Assembly: GCA_964196055.1 (NCBI GenBank)
Contig: CAXMSF010000360.1
Span: forward strand, 1 to 14,973
Length of the DNA stretch: 14,973 bases
Origin: JAFDEI01 sp964196055
GTDB lineage: Bacteria; Myxococcota_A; UBA9160; SMWR01
Direction of reading: 5' to 3'
Shown: piece after piece, positions 7,471 to 13,599 of the stretch
How positions within the stretch are numbered: position 1 is the stretch's first letter
Layout of the letters: each line of letters begins with the position of its first letter
Program-made: the position numbers and the translations under genes
Notes under the pieces: model-generated
Seen by the model: the letters and a program-made list of their open reading frames with translations, nothing else
The model's database searches: none
Told to the model about the DNA's origin: nothing

Positions 7471-8829
7471 TCAGACCGGGAAGTCGCCCTTCACCGCCTC
7501 GTAGGATTCGCCGAGAATGGCCACGATCTCGTCGATCTCGTCGCGGGTCACGCACAGCGGCGGTGCGATGCCGGTGGAGTCCCAGAATGCGCGCACGATC
7601 AAGCCGCGCTTCCAGGCCTCCTTCGTGATGGCTTCGGGGAACTCCATCATGCCGCCGACCGGTTCGTTGCCGCCGGGCTTGGTCCATTCGATCGCACAGG
7701 CGAGGCCGGCTCCGCGGATCTCGCCCGCAACGGGCTCGTTGCCGAAGCGCTCGCGGAGCTTTTCGAGCAGATAGGCGCCCATCTGCGCGGCGTTCTCGAC
7801 GAGCCCCTCGTGCTCGAGGATGTCGATGTTCGCGAGCGCGGCGGCGCAGCTCGTCGCGTGATTGTTGTAGGTGAGTCCGCCCATGAAGGGCAGTCCGTCG
7901 GGGGTCAGGTCGCGAATCTTCTCGTAGATGTTCCGCTTCAGCCCGACGCCGCCGAGCGGCAGGTAGCCGCTCGTGAGGCCCTTGGCGAAGGTCACGATGT
8001 CGGGGTGGATGCCGAATTCCTCCATCGCGAACCACTTGCCGGTGCGGCCGAAGCCGGTGATCACCTCGTCGACGATCAGCAGCACGCCGGTGTCCCTGCA
8101 AATCTCCTGCAGGCGCTCGAAATAGCCGCTCGGGGGAGGGATGAATCCACCCGTGCCGAGAACCGGCTCGACGATCACGGCGGCGACGGTCTCCGCGCCT
8201 TCGCGCTCGATCACGCTGGCGATGTCGCTCGCGCAAGCGACGTTGCAGTCCGGGTAGCTCTCGTCGAGATCACAGCGTAGGCAGTACGGCGAAGCGCTTT
8301 CGACGTGCAGCGGGTCCGGCGCCTCGAAGAGGTGGTAGGCGAACAATCTGGTCGCGCTGCCGGCCGCGCGCGTGATGCCGTGGAAGGCACGGCTGCGCGA
8401 GACGATCTTGCGTCGGTCCTCGAGGCCCTGCACGCCGTGGTAGAGCCGCGCGATTCGGATCGCGATCTCGTTCGCTTCCGAGCCTCCCGTGGTGAAAAGG
8501 AAGTGGTCGATTTCGCGGTCTTTCGGGAAGAGGTGCGTGAGTCGCTCGGCGAGCCGTACCGCGGGTTCGGTCGAGAAGTTCCAGAACGCGGGGTAGTAGG
8601 CGACCTTGCCCATCTGCGCCGCGACGGCGTCGCGGATCTCCGTGCGGCCGTGACCGACGTTGATGTTGACGAGGCCCGACAGGCCGTCGATCACTTCGCT
8701 GCCGTCTTCCAGCTGCAGACGGATTCCCTTGCCTCCCGTGACGATGCGTGGTCCAGCCTTTTCGTGCTTGCGCCATTCGACGAGGGGGTGGAGCAGGTGG
8801 GCCTGGTCGAGCGCCTCGAGGTCGGTCAT
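7471..8829 (-). CDS. Class III PLP-dependent aminotransferase (omega-aminotransferase type)
   Basis: The 452-residue enzyme is full length for fold-type I class III aminotransferases. Landmarks are GGSEANE (115-121, phosphate binding), Phe149-His150-Gly151 near the cofactor ring, Asp254 in VDEVITGFGRTG (pairs with the pyridine nitrogen) and Lys283 in TFAKGLTSG (Schiff-base lysine). A Cys cluster (CLRC...YPDCNVAC, 183-199) is common in this subgroup. Such enzymes move an amino group from an omega-amine or amino acid (for example taurine, beta-alanine, putrescine) usually to pyruvate. The donor cannot be told here. The ATG at 8829 has AAAGGA 6 nt upstream. The frame is open far upstream to 10077, but that extension is antisense to alanine dehydrogenase and is not real. 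It is divergent from the alanine dehydrogenase gene, which could recycle the alanine formed. Confidence 0.9.
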   Translation of the reverse strand: MTDLEALDQAHLLHPLVEWRKHEKAGPRIVTGGKGIRLQLEDGSEVIDGLSGLVNINVGHGRTEIRDAVAAQMGKVAYYPAFWNFSTEPAVRLAERLTHLFPKDREIDHFLFTTGGSEANEIAIRIARLYHGVQGLEDRRKIVSRSRAFHGITRAAGSATRLFAYHLFEAPDPLHVESASPYCLRCDLDESYPDCNVACASDIASVIEREGAETVAAVIVEPVLGTGGFIPPPSGYFERLQEICRDTGVLLIVDEVITGFGRTGKWFAMEEFGIHPDIVTFAKGLTSGYLPLGGVGLKRNIYEKIRDLTPDGLPFMGGLTYNNHATSCAAALANIDILEHEGLVENAAQMGAYLLEKLRERFGNEPVAGEIRGAGLACAIEWTKPGGNEPVGGMMEFPEAITKEAWKRGLIVRAFWDSTGIAPPLCVTRDEIDEIVAILGESYEAVKGDFPV

Positions 8830-8883
8830 CGGGCATCCTTTCGGCGCGCGTTGCCGCGTGCGCACCTGGTTTGCGAGGTCGTC

Positions 8884-8910
8884 GCTTCGTGCCGTGTGCA
8901 TGAACGAAGC
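8884..8910. promoter_or_regulatory. Inverted repeat in the aminotransferase/alanine dehydrogenase divergent spacer
   Basis: Perfect 7-bp arms GCTTCGT (8884-8890) and ACGAAGC (8904-8910) are separated by 13 bp. The 20-bp centre-to-centre spacing is about two helical turns, as expected for a dimeric regulator contacting one face of the DNA. It lies between two divergent genes that probably act together. No promoter elements stand out nearby and no regulator for it can be assigned, so this is a weak operator candidate. Confidence 0.35.
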
Positions 8911-8971
8911 ATAGGAGTATGTTGTACCAGGGGATGGGGCTAGCATGCACCTGCGATTGATCGGAGCGGCC

Positions 8972-9010
8972 ATGTCGGAGCTGAGTCTCGTCGCGTGGGT
9001 CGGGCCGTGA
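8972..9010 (+). CDS. Short upstream ORF coupled to the alanine dehydrogenase start
   Basis: An ATG at 8972 with GGAG 5 nt upstream (8963-8966) opens a 12-codon frame (MSELSLVAWVGP). Its TGA stop at 9008-9010 overlaps the GTG start of alanine dehydrogenase in the arrangement GTGA. An earlier in-frame ATG at 8945 would make it 21 residues. The dehydrogenase GTG has no convincing ribosome site of its own, so ribosomes finishing this peptide could re-initiate there. The peptide has no recognisable family and could be chance. Alternatively an indel may separate a true N-terminus from the gene. Confidence 0.4.
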   Translation: MSELSLVAWVGP

Positions 9011-10125
9011 TCGTCGGCGTCCCGAAAGAGTCGAAGGTCGGCGAGTACCGCGTCAGCCTCGTGCCCGAGAGCGTCCGCGAACTCTCGAATCGCGGCCACA
9101 GTGTGTTGGTCGAGTGCAATGCGGGCGAGGGGATCCGAGCTTCGGACGCAGCCTACGCCGAAGCCGGCGCCGAGGTCGTTTCGAGTGCGGCCGAGGTCTT
9201 CGAGCGGTCCGACCTGGTCGTCAAGGTCAAGGAACCGCAGCCCGACGAGATCGCAATGTTGCGACCCGGGCAGGGCCTGTTCACCTACCTCCACCTCGCG
9301 CCCGACGTCGCGCAGACGGATGGACTGATCGCTTCGCAGAGCACTGCGATCGCGTACGAGACCGTCACCGATTCCAGCGGATCCCTGCCGCTCTTGACCC
9401 CGATGAGCGAGATCGCGGGTCGCTTGTCGGTGACGGCCGGAGCGCGTTGTCTCCAGCGAGCTGCCGGCGGAGCGGGCATCCTGCTCGGTGGTGTTCCCGG
9501 CACGCCGCCTGCAAGAGTCGTCGTGATCGGCGCGGGGACCGTTGGGACCGAAGCGGTTCGCATGGCGGTCGGGCTGTTGGCCGACGTGACGGTACTCGAC
9601 ACCTCGCTGAAGGCACTGCGTCGCATTGCGGACCAGTTCGAGAACCGCGTGAAGGCACTGCGTGCGACCCACGCAGTCACGCGCGCGCACGTGCGGGACG
9701 CCGACCTCGTGATCGGCGCGGTGCTCGTAGCGGGTGACGAGGCCCCCAAGCTCGTCGATGCCGCGACGATTCGAGAGATGCGGCGCGGGTCCGCGATCGT
9801 CGACGTGGCGATCGACCAGGGCGGCTGCTTCGAGACCAGCCGGCCCACCACCCACACCGAGTCGACCTACCTCGTCGACGAGGTGGTGCACTACTGCGTG
9901 ACCAACATGCCCGGTTGCGTGCCGCGGACCGCCTCCTACGCGCTCAACCACGCCACGCTCGATTTCGTGATTGCACTCGCCGACCGCGGTGTAGAGGACG
10001 CGCTTCGGGCAGATCCGCATCTGCGCAACGGGCTCAACATCATCGGCGGGCGGCTGACGCATCCGAGCGTCGCGCACGCTCAGAAACGCGAATTCACAGA
10101 GCCGCGCGAAATTCTCGGGATCTGA
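9007..10125 (+). CDS. ald: Alanine dehydrogenase (NAD-dependent)
   Basis: The 372-residue protein catalyses reversible oxidative deamination of L-alanine to pyruvate, ammonium and NADH in the cytoplasm. The N-terminal domain begins with the typical IVGVPKESK...EYRVSL. The NAD-binding Rossmann motif is GAGTVG (175-180). Taking GTG 9007 as start, the catalytic positions fall at Lys75 (VKVKEP), His96 (YLHLAP) and Asp270 (DVAIDQGG), the same numbers as in the Mycobacterium tuberculosis enzyme. This supports that start over the GTG at 8995, which would add four residues. The length also fits (about 371-378 in the family). NMPGCVPRTAS at 300-310 is also characteristic. The last ~25 residues are more divergent. 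A short upstream ORF ends over the start codon, suggesting coupled translation. The divergent aminotransferase probably supplies alanine. Confidence 0.93.
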   Translation: MIVGVPKESKVGEYRVSLVPESVRELSNRGHSVLVECNAGEGIRASDAAYAEAGAEVVSSAAEVFERSDLVVKVKEPQPDEIAMLRPGQGLFTYLHLAPDVAQTDGLIASQSTAIAYETVTDSSGSLPLLTPMSEIAGRLSVTAGARCLQRAAGGAGILLGGVPGTPPARVVVIGAGTVGTEAVRMAVGLLADVTVLDTSLKALRRIADQFENRVKALRATHAVTRAHVRDADLVIGAVLVAGDEAPKLVDAATIREMRRGSAIVDVAIDQGGCFETSRPTTHTESTYLVDEVVHYCVTNMPGCVPRTASYALNHATLDFVIALADRGVEDALRADPHLRNGLNIIGGRLTHPSVAHAQKREFTEPREILGI

Positions 10126-10232
10126 GTTGCGGGTCGCCAGCGACGCCGGGGAATGCTGCTCGGGTTGGTAGCCGCGCGCCCTAAGGTGTAAGACTCTCCG
10201 GTGAAGCTGAAATCCTGTAGGGGAGTATTCGC

Positions 10233-11408
10233 ATGGCGGTTGATGGTTCGACGGTCGAGGGTTCGAATCCAGGGCTGGATCCGGGTCGGCTCGCGCGCGT
10301 TGCCGAGACGATCGCGGCCGATATTGCCGCAGAGAGCTACGACGGCGCCGTGGTGCTGGTTGGCCGCCGCGGCGAGGTTGTACTCCACGAGGCGATCGGC
10401 CTGGCCGAGAAAGCCAGCGGGCGCGCGGCCGTCGTCGACGATGTCTTCCACCTGTTCTCGATCGCGAAGACCTTCACCGCCTCCGCGGTGCTCGTGCTCG
10501 CGGATCGTGGCGCACTGCGACTCACCGATCCGGTTGCCACGTTCATCCCCGAGTTCGGCGCCAAGGGCAAGCAGCGCGTCACCGTCGGCCAGCTGATGGG
10601 ACACACCGGCGGCCTACCTCCGGACCTGCCGTTCGTCCTGCCTCAGGATCTCGGCAATCCCGAGGCGGTCGCACTCGCGGTCGCGGAGCAGGCGTTGATC
10701 GCACCCCCGGGTGAGAGGGTGAGTTACAGCCCGCTCGGGGCCTTCGCGGTGCTGGCCGAAGTCGTGCGGCGGGTCGACGGCGAAAAGCGCTCGTTCCGGC
10801 AGTTCCTCGACGCGGAGATCTTCGGTCCGCTCGGCATGAAGGACACCTGCCTGTCGCTGCGCCCCGACCTCGCGGAGAGGCGGGTGCCCGTCACCGTGCG
10901 CGACCACACGCCCGCCATCATTCCGGCTGCTGCGCTCGAGAGCATCAACGTCATGCTGACGGATCATTTCGAAATGCCGGGCGCGAGCGTGATCGGCACC
11001 GCGGCCGACCTCTTCCGTTGGGGCGAAGCGCTGCGTCGCGGCGGCGAAATCGACGGAACGCGCATCTTGTCGCCGGCAACACTCGAATTCGCACTGCGGA
11101 ACCACACCGGCGCCCGGCCGAACCACATCTACGATTCCATGTGTGAAGCGCGCGGCTGGGGACCGTATCCCTCGAATCTCGGCCTGGGATTCTTCCTGCG
11201 CGGCCGCGAAACCTACGTCATGCCGTTCGGTCTGACGGCTTCCAGCGGGACCTTCGGCGGGCTCGGAGCGGGGTCGACGATGTTCTGGGTCGATCCGGAG
11301 CGCGAGTTGGTCTTCGTCTGCCTCACGAGCGGCACGCTCGAGGACTCGCGCAATTTCGAACGCATGCAGAAGCTCTCCGATCTGGTACTGGCATCGGTCG
11401 TCGACTGA
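10233..11408 (+). CDS. Serine hydrolase of the beta-lactamase class C / esterase fold
   Basis: This 391-residue protein has the nucleophile motif SxxK as Ser76-Ile-Ala-Lys79 (HLFSIAKTF) and LMGHTGGLP at 121-129 (family LLTHTSGL). A Tyr165-Ser-Pro motif stands where class C beta-lactamases have Tyr-x-Asn. A Gly-rich C-terminal stretch, GTFGGLGAGST (339-349), sits where the KTG/HxG strand is expected. No signal peptide is visible, so the product is probably cytoplasmic, which favours an esterase or amidase-like role rather than a periplasmic beta-lactamase. The substrate is not predictable. The ATG at 10233 has a strong AGGGGAG 7 nt upstream. Its stop lies within the likely ribosome site of the cytochrome gene (GAGAGG, 11407-11412), so the two are probably co-transcribed although no biochemical link is apparent. 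Confidence 0.85.
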   Translation: MAVDGSTVEGSNPGLDPGRLARVAETIAADIAAESYDGAVVLVGRRGEVVLHEAIGLAEKASGRAAVVDDVFHLFSIAKTFTASAVLVLADRGALRLTDPVATFIPEFGAKGKQRVTVGQLMGHTGGLPPDLPFVLPQDLGNPEAVALAVAEQALIAPPGERVSYSPLGAFAVLAEVVRRVDGEKRSFRQFLDAEIFGPLGMKDTCLSLRPDLAERRVPVTVRDHTPAIIPAAALESINVMLTDHFEMPGASVIGTAADLFRWGEALRRGGEIDGTRILSPATLEFALRNHTGARPNHIYDSMCEARGWGPYPSNLGLGFFLRGRETYVMPFGLTASSGTFGGLGAGSTMFWVDPERELVFVCLTSGTLEDSRNFERMQKLSDLVLASVVD

Positions 11409-11412
11409 GAGG
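11407..11412 (+). promoter_or_regulatory. Ribosome binding site suggesting a CTG start for the multihaem cytochrome
   Basis: GAGAGG overlaps the stop codon of the serine hydrolase. It is the only good Shine-Dalgarno match before the cytochrome gene. It lies 7 nt before CTG 11420, an ideal spacing, but 25 nt before the first standard start, GTG 11438. The choice of start therefore hinges on this site. Confidence 0.45.
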
Positions 11413-11437
11413 CTGAGAGCTGCGTTCTCGAGTTCTG

Positions 11438-12583
11438 GTGACTGCGTTGGTGATCGTTGCCGTCCTCGTGGGTGGCTTCGCGATCGAGTTCAGTCTCGAA
11501 GCGACCACGACCGACGAGTTCTGTGTCTCGTGCCACGAGATGGAGGACAACATCTCGGGCGCCGACGAAGAGCGGCTCCACCTCGCGGGCTCCGGTGAGC
11601 TGCACGGAAGCTGTGCCGATTGCCACCTGCCGAAGCCCTTCCTGCCGCGGTTGAGGCGCAAGCTCCGCGCGAGCGCCGAGCTCTATCACCACTTCCTCGG
11701 AACGCTCGACTCGCCCGAGTCCTTCGAAGCCCGACGGTTGCAGATGGCACAGCGCGTCTGGTCGCAGATGAAGCACAACGACTCCGTCGAATGCCGCTCG
11801 TGTCACGACGATCTACAAACGGCCTCCGAGGCCGAGAACGAGATCGCGCGCGAATATCACGAGCGCGCAGACGAGAACGGAGTCGGATGCATCGACTGCC
11901 ACAAGGGGCTCACCCACCGGATGCCGCTACCGCGGGCAAGCCGCAGCCGGGCCTTCGATCCCGAGCGCTGCTTTACCTGCCACACGCGGGAGAACGTCCT
12001 CGCGACACCGAAGTCTCATGCGAAGGTCGAAGGCCTCGCTTCGGCCGAGGCGCGTGCGGAATGCGTGAAATGCCATGGCGACGGTGACGGCCATGCGGAG
12101 GTTCCGATGCACGGCGAGCGCGTTCGTCGCGATGCCTCTGCGACCGCGACTTCGATCGAACGGGAAGACGCCTGCATCGACTGCCACGCGACCGACGAGA
12201 ACCCGCGCTGGCAACTCGCGGCGCACGGCTTCAGCGACACAGCCTGTGTTTCTTGCCACAGCATCCACCGGCCCGGGGACGCGTTGTTGCTGCGGTCGCT
12301 GCGGGAACCCCTGTGTGCGGACAGCTGCCACCTCGCGATCGCAAGCGACGCCGAGCCAGCGATGCACGAGGTGAGGGACTGCACGACCTGCCACGACCCG
12401 CACTCGCCGGGCGGAGGTGACCGTTGCATGATTTGCCACCCACAGCGCCCCGTCGACCTCGCCGAGGAAACGCCCGAGGCCCGAGCGTTTCACCTGCGCG
12501 GCCAGGCCGAGGGAATTCTCTGCGACCAGTGCCACAAGGGCATGCTGCACCGGACTCCCCACATAAGGCTGAGCAAGCCCTAG
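11438..12583 (+). CDS. Multihaem c-type cytochrome: NapC/NirT-type tetrahaem domain fused to an octahaem-like region
   Basis: Numbered from GTG 11438 (381 residues). One N-terminal membrane helix (about 3-19) anchors a periplasmic cytochrome. CXXCH motifs start at Cys29, 59, 119, 151, 178, 209, 246, 270, 315, 330 and 362; a CX3CH (CADSCH) starts at Cys293. The first four, with CHEM, ADCHLPKP, the WSQMKHNDSVECRSCH context (108-123) and CIDCHKGLTHRMP, form a complete NapC/NirT/NrfH domain, the family that oxidises menaquinol or ubiquinol. The remaining eight resemble paired-CXXCH electron-transfer modules (CTTCHDPHS). Known relatives such as TorC carry one extra haem; this region is much larger. 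The frame opens after TGA 11414-11416. CTG at 11420 has an ideal ribosome site and would add Arg residues (N-terminus MRSRVL) before the helix, so the true start may be there. No terminal reductase is nearby. Confidence 0.9.
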   Translation: MTALVIVAVLVGGFAIEFSLEATTTDEFCVSCHEMEDNISGADEERLHLAGSGELHGSCADCHLPKPFLPRLRRKLRASAELYHHFLGTLDSPESFEARRLQMAQRVWSQMKHNDSVECRSCHDDLQTASEAENEIAREYHERADENGVGCIDCHKGLTHRMPLPRASRSRAFDPERCFTCHTRENVLATPKSHAKVEGLASAEARAECVKCHGDGDGHAEVPMHGERVRRDASATATSIEREDACIDCHATDENPRWQLAAHGFSDTACVSCHSIHRPGDALLLRSLREPLCADSCHLAIASDAEPAMHEVRDCTTCHDPHSPGGGDRCMICHPQRPVDLAEETPEARAFHLRGQAEGILCDQCHKGMLHRTPHIRLSKP

Positions 12584-12655
12584 CTCGCGCGTTGGTCGCC
12601 CGTGCGGCCCCTGCTTCCGCGGATCCGCCCGTGGCTACGGTCAATCGAGTGGGAC

Positions 12656-12671
12656 TATGACCGCGGTCATA
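12656..12671. promoter_or_regulatory. 16-bp perfect palindrome upstream of the PhyH-like gene
   Basis: TATGACCGCGGTCATA is a perfect palindrome lying 65 bp before the ATG of the oxygenase gene, in a 152-bp non-coding gap. Size and symmetry suit a dimeric repressor; TetR-family operators often look like this. No TetR-type gene is in the window. I find no clear promoter hexamers beside it. Confidence 0.5.
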
Positions 12672-12720
12672 CGGGCGCGCGGCTCGGAGGCCTAGCTCGC
12701 TCCGGTTTCGCGGCGATGCC

Positions 12721-12727
12721 GGAGGAG
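12721..12727 (+). promoter_or_regulatory. Strong Shine-Dalgarno fixing the PhyH-like start
   Basis: GGAGGAG is a near-perfect anti-16S complement, 8 nt before ATG 12736. The alternative GTG at 12727 overlaps it and cannot be served by it, so ATG 12736 is the start. Confidence 0.8.
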
Positions 12728-12735
12728 TGCGCACG

Positions 12736-13521
12736 ATGTATCACGCCACGCAGGACGAATTGAAGCACTACGACGAGCACGGCTTCTTCATCCGTGAGAA
12801 GGTCTTCAGTGAATCCGAACTCGTAGGGCTTCGCGAGGGGGCCGAGAACGCGCACCGGCAGATTCTCGAGGCCGCGGACTGGCCCGACGCGAGCCCGATC
12901 GACCAGGTGGACAACCAGAAGTACCAATCGGTGCTCGGGTCGACGATCAAATGGGAGTGGCAAGACGACCTGCGGGCGGTGCGCTCGATGGAGCCGACCG
13001 GCCATCTCGACGAGCGCCTCGAAGCGCTGATCGACGATCCGCGGCTGTACCAACCCGTCTGTTCGATCAATCGCTGCAACGCGCTCAGCGTCTTCAGCGA
13101 CAAGCTCAACGTGAAGCGTCCGGGTGGCGCGCCGTTCCCGTGGCATCAGGAGGGGCTCTACTGGGAGAACGGGGCCGAGGATCTCGAGTCGCTCGTGAGC
13201 ACGCTCAGCTACCTCGACGAATCCAGCAAGGAGAACGGCTGCCTGTGGGTGATCCCGGGCAGCCACAAGAGCGGCAATCTCCAGGGCTTGAAGGATCGCG
13301 GCGTGCTCGGTGCGCTCTACACCGACGTCGACCTGATCGACGGCGAGGCGGTGCCGACGGAGCTGCCGGCCGGCAGCGTGCTGTACTTCCATCGCGACCT
13401 GGTGCACGGCTCGCAGAGCAACCGCAGCGATCACAGCCGCCGGGTCTTCGTCGTCGCGTACCAGTCGTCGGGGCTCCACCGCTGGCGGATCGGCCGCAAG
13501 CGCGAGGTGCGGGTCGCCTAG
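12736..13521 (+). CDS. Phytanoyl-CoA dioxygenase (PhyH) family Fe(II)/2-oxoglutarate oxygenase
   Basis: The 261-residue protein has the double-stranded beta-helix oxygenase signature. It begins with the usual LKHYDEHGFFIREKVFSESEL. The iron ligands are His137 and Glu139 in PFPWHQEGLYW and His224 in LVHGSQSN. Arg235 or Arg236 in HSRRVFVVAY probably binds the 2-oxoglutarate carboxylate. PhyH enzymes couple 2-oxoglutarate decarboxylation to hydroxylation of a lipid or small molecule, and bacterial members act on very diverse substrates, so no substrate is assigned. The usual HxD is HxE here; carboxylate iron binding is retained and HxE is known in clavaminate synthase, so activity is likely. The length is normal for the family. 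The gene is preceded by a 16-bp palindrome that may be an operator, and converges on the barrel-protein gene across 78 bp. Confidence 0.88.
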   Translation: MYHATQDELKHYDEHGFFIREKVFSESELVGLREGAENAHRQILEAADWPDASPIDQVDNQKYQSVLGSTIKWEWQDDLRAVRSMEPTGHLDERLEALIDDPRLYQPVCSINRCNALSVFSDKLNVKRPGGAPFPWHQEGLYWENGAEDLESLVSTLSYLDESSKENGCLWVIPGSHKSGNLQGLKDRGVLGALYTDVDLIDGEAVPTELPAGSVLYFHRDLVHGSQSNRSDHSRRVFVVAYQSSGLHRWRIGRKREVRVA

Positions 13522-13530
13522 CGGTGCACC

Positions 13531-13545
13531 GGCCGCTTCGCGGCC
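13531..13545. terminator. Hairpin between convergent genes, possible bidirectional terminator
   Basis: GGCCGCTTCGCGGCC forms a perfect 6-bp GC stem with a TTC loop, 9 bp after the oxygenase stop and 54 bp from the barrel-protein stop. No T-run follows on either strand, so intrinsic termination would be weak. Confidence 0.35.
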
Positions 13546-13599
13546 AATGCTTTCGCGGCGTCGCGGGAAACACTTCGATATTCCGGCTCTTGGTTGCGG

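Noticed and set aside
8236..8290. Cysteine cluster in the aminotransferase as an unusual metal site
   Set aside because: The CxxC...YPxCNxAC pattern is common in this class III subgroup as I recall it, so it is not special to this protein.
8830..10077. Long upstream extension of the aminotransferase frame on the minus strand (416 extra codons)
   Set aside because: It is antisense to alanine dehydrogenase with intact catalytic residues, has no family likeness, and the enzyme has a proper start with AAAGGA at 8829.
10133..10144. Small dyad GTCGCCAGCGAC after alanine dehydrogenase as a terminator
   Set aside because: The arms leave a 2-nt loop (or a 4-bp stem) and no T-run follows.
10165..10192. 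Possible promoter TTGGTA/TGTAAG (16-bp spacer) before the serine hydrolase
   Set aside because: Both hexamers match only 4 of 6 positions, so it cannot be told from background.
12619..12628. 10-bp palindrome GCGGATCCGC
   Set aside because: It is short and GC-rich, expected by chance in this composition, and less convincing than the 16-bp palindrome nearby.
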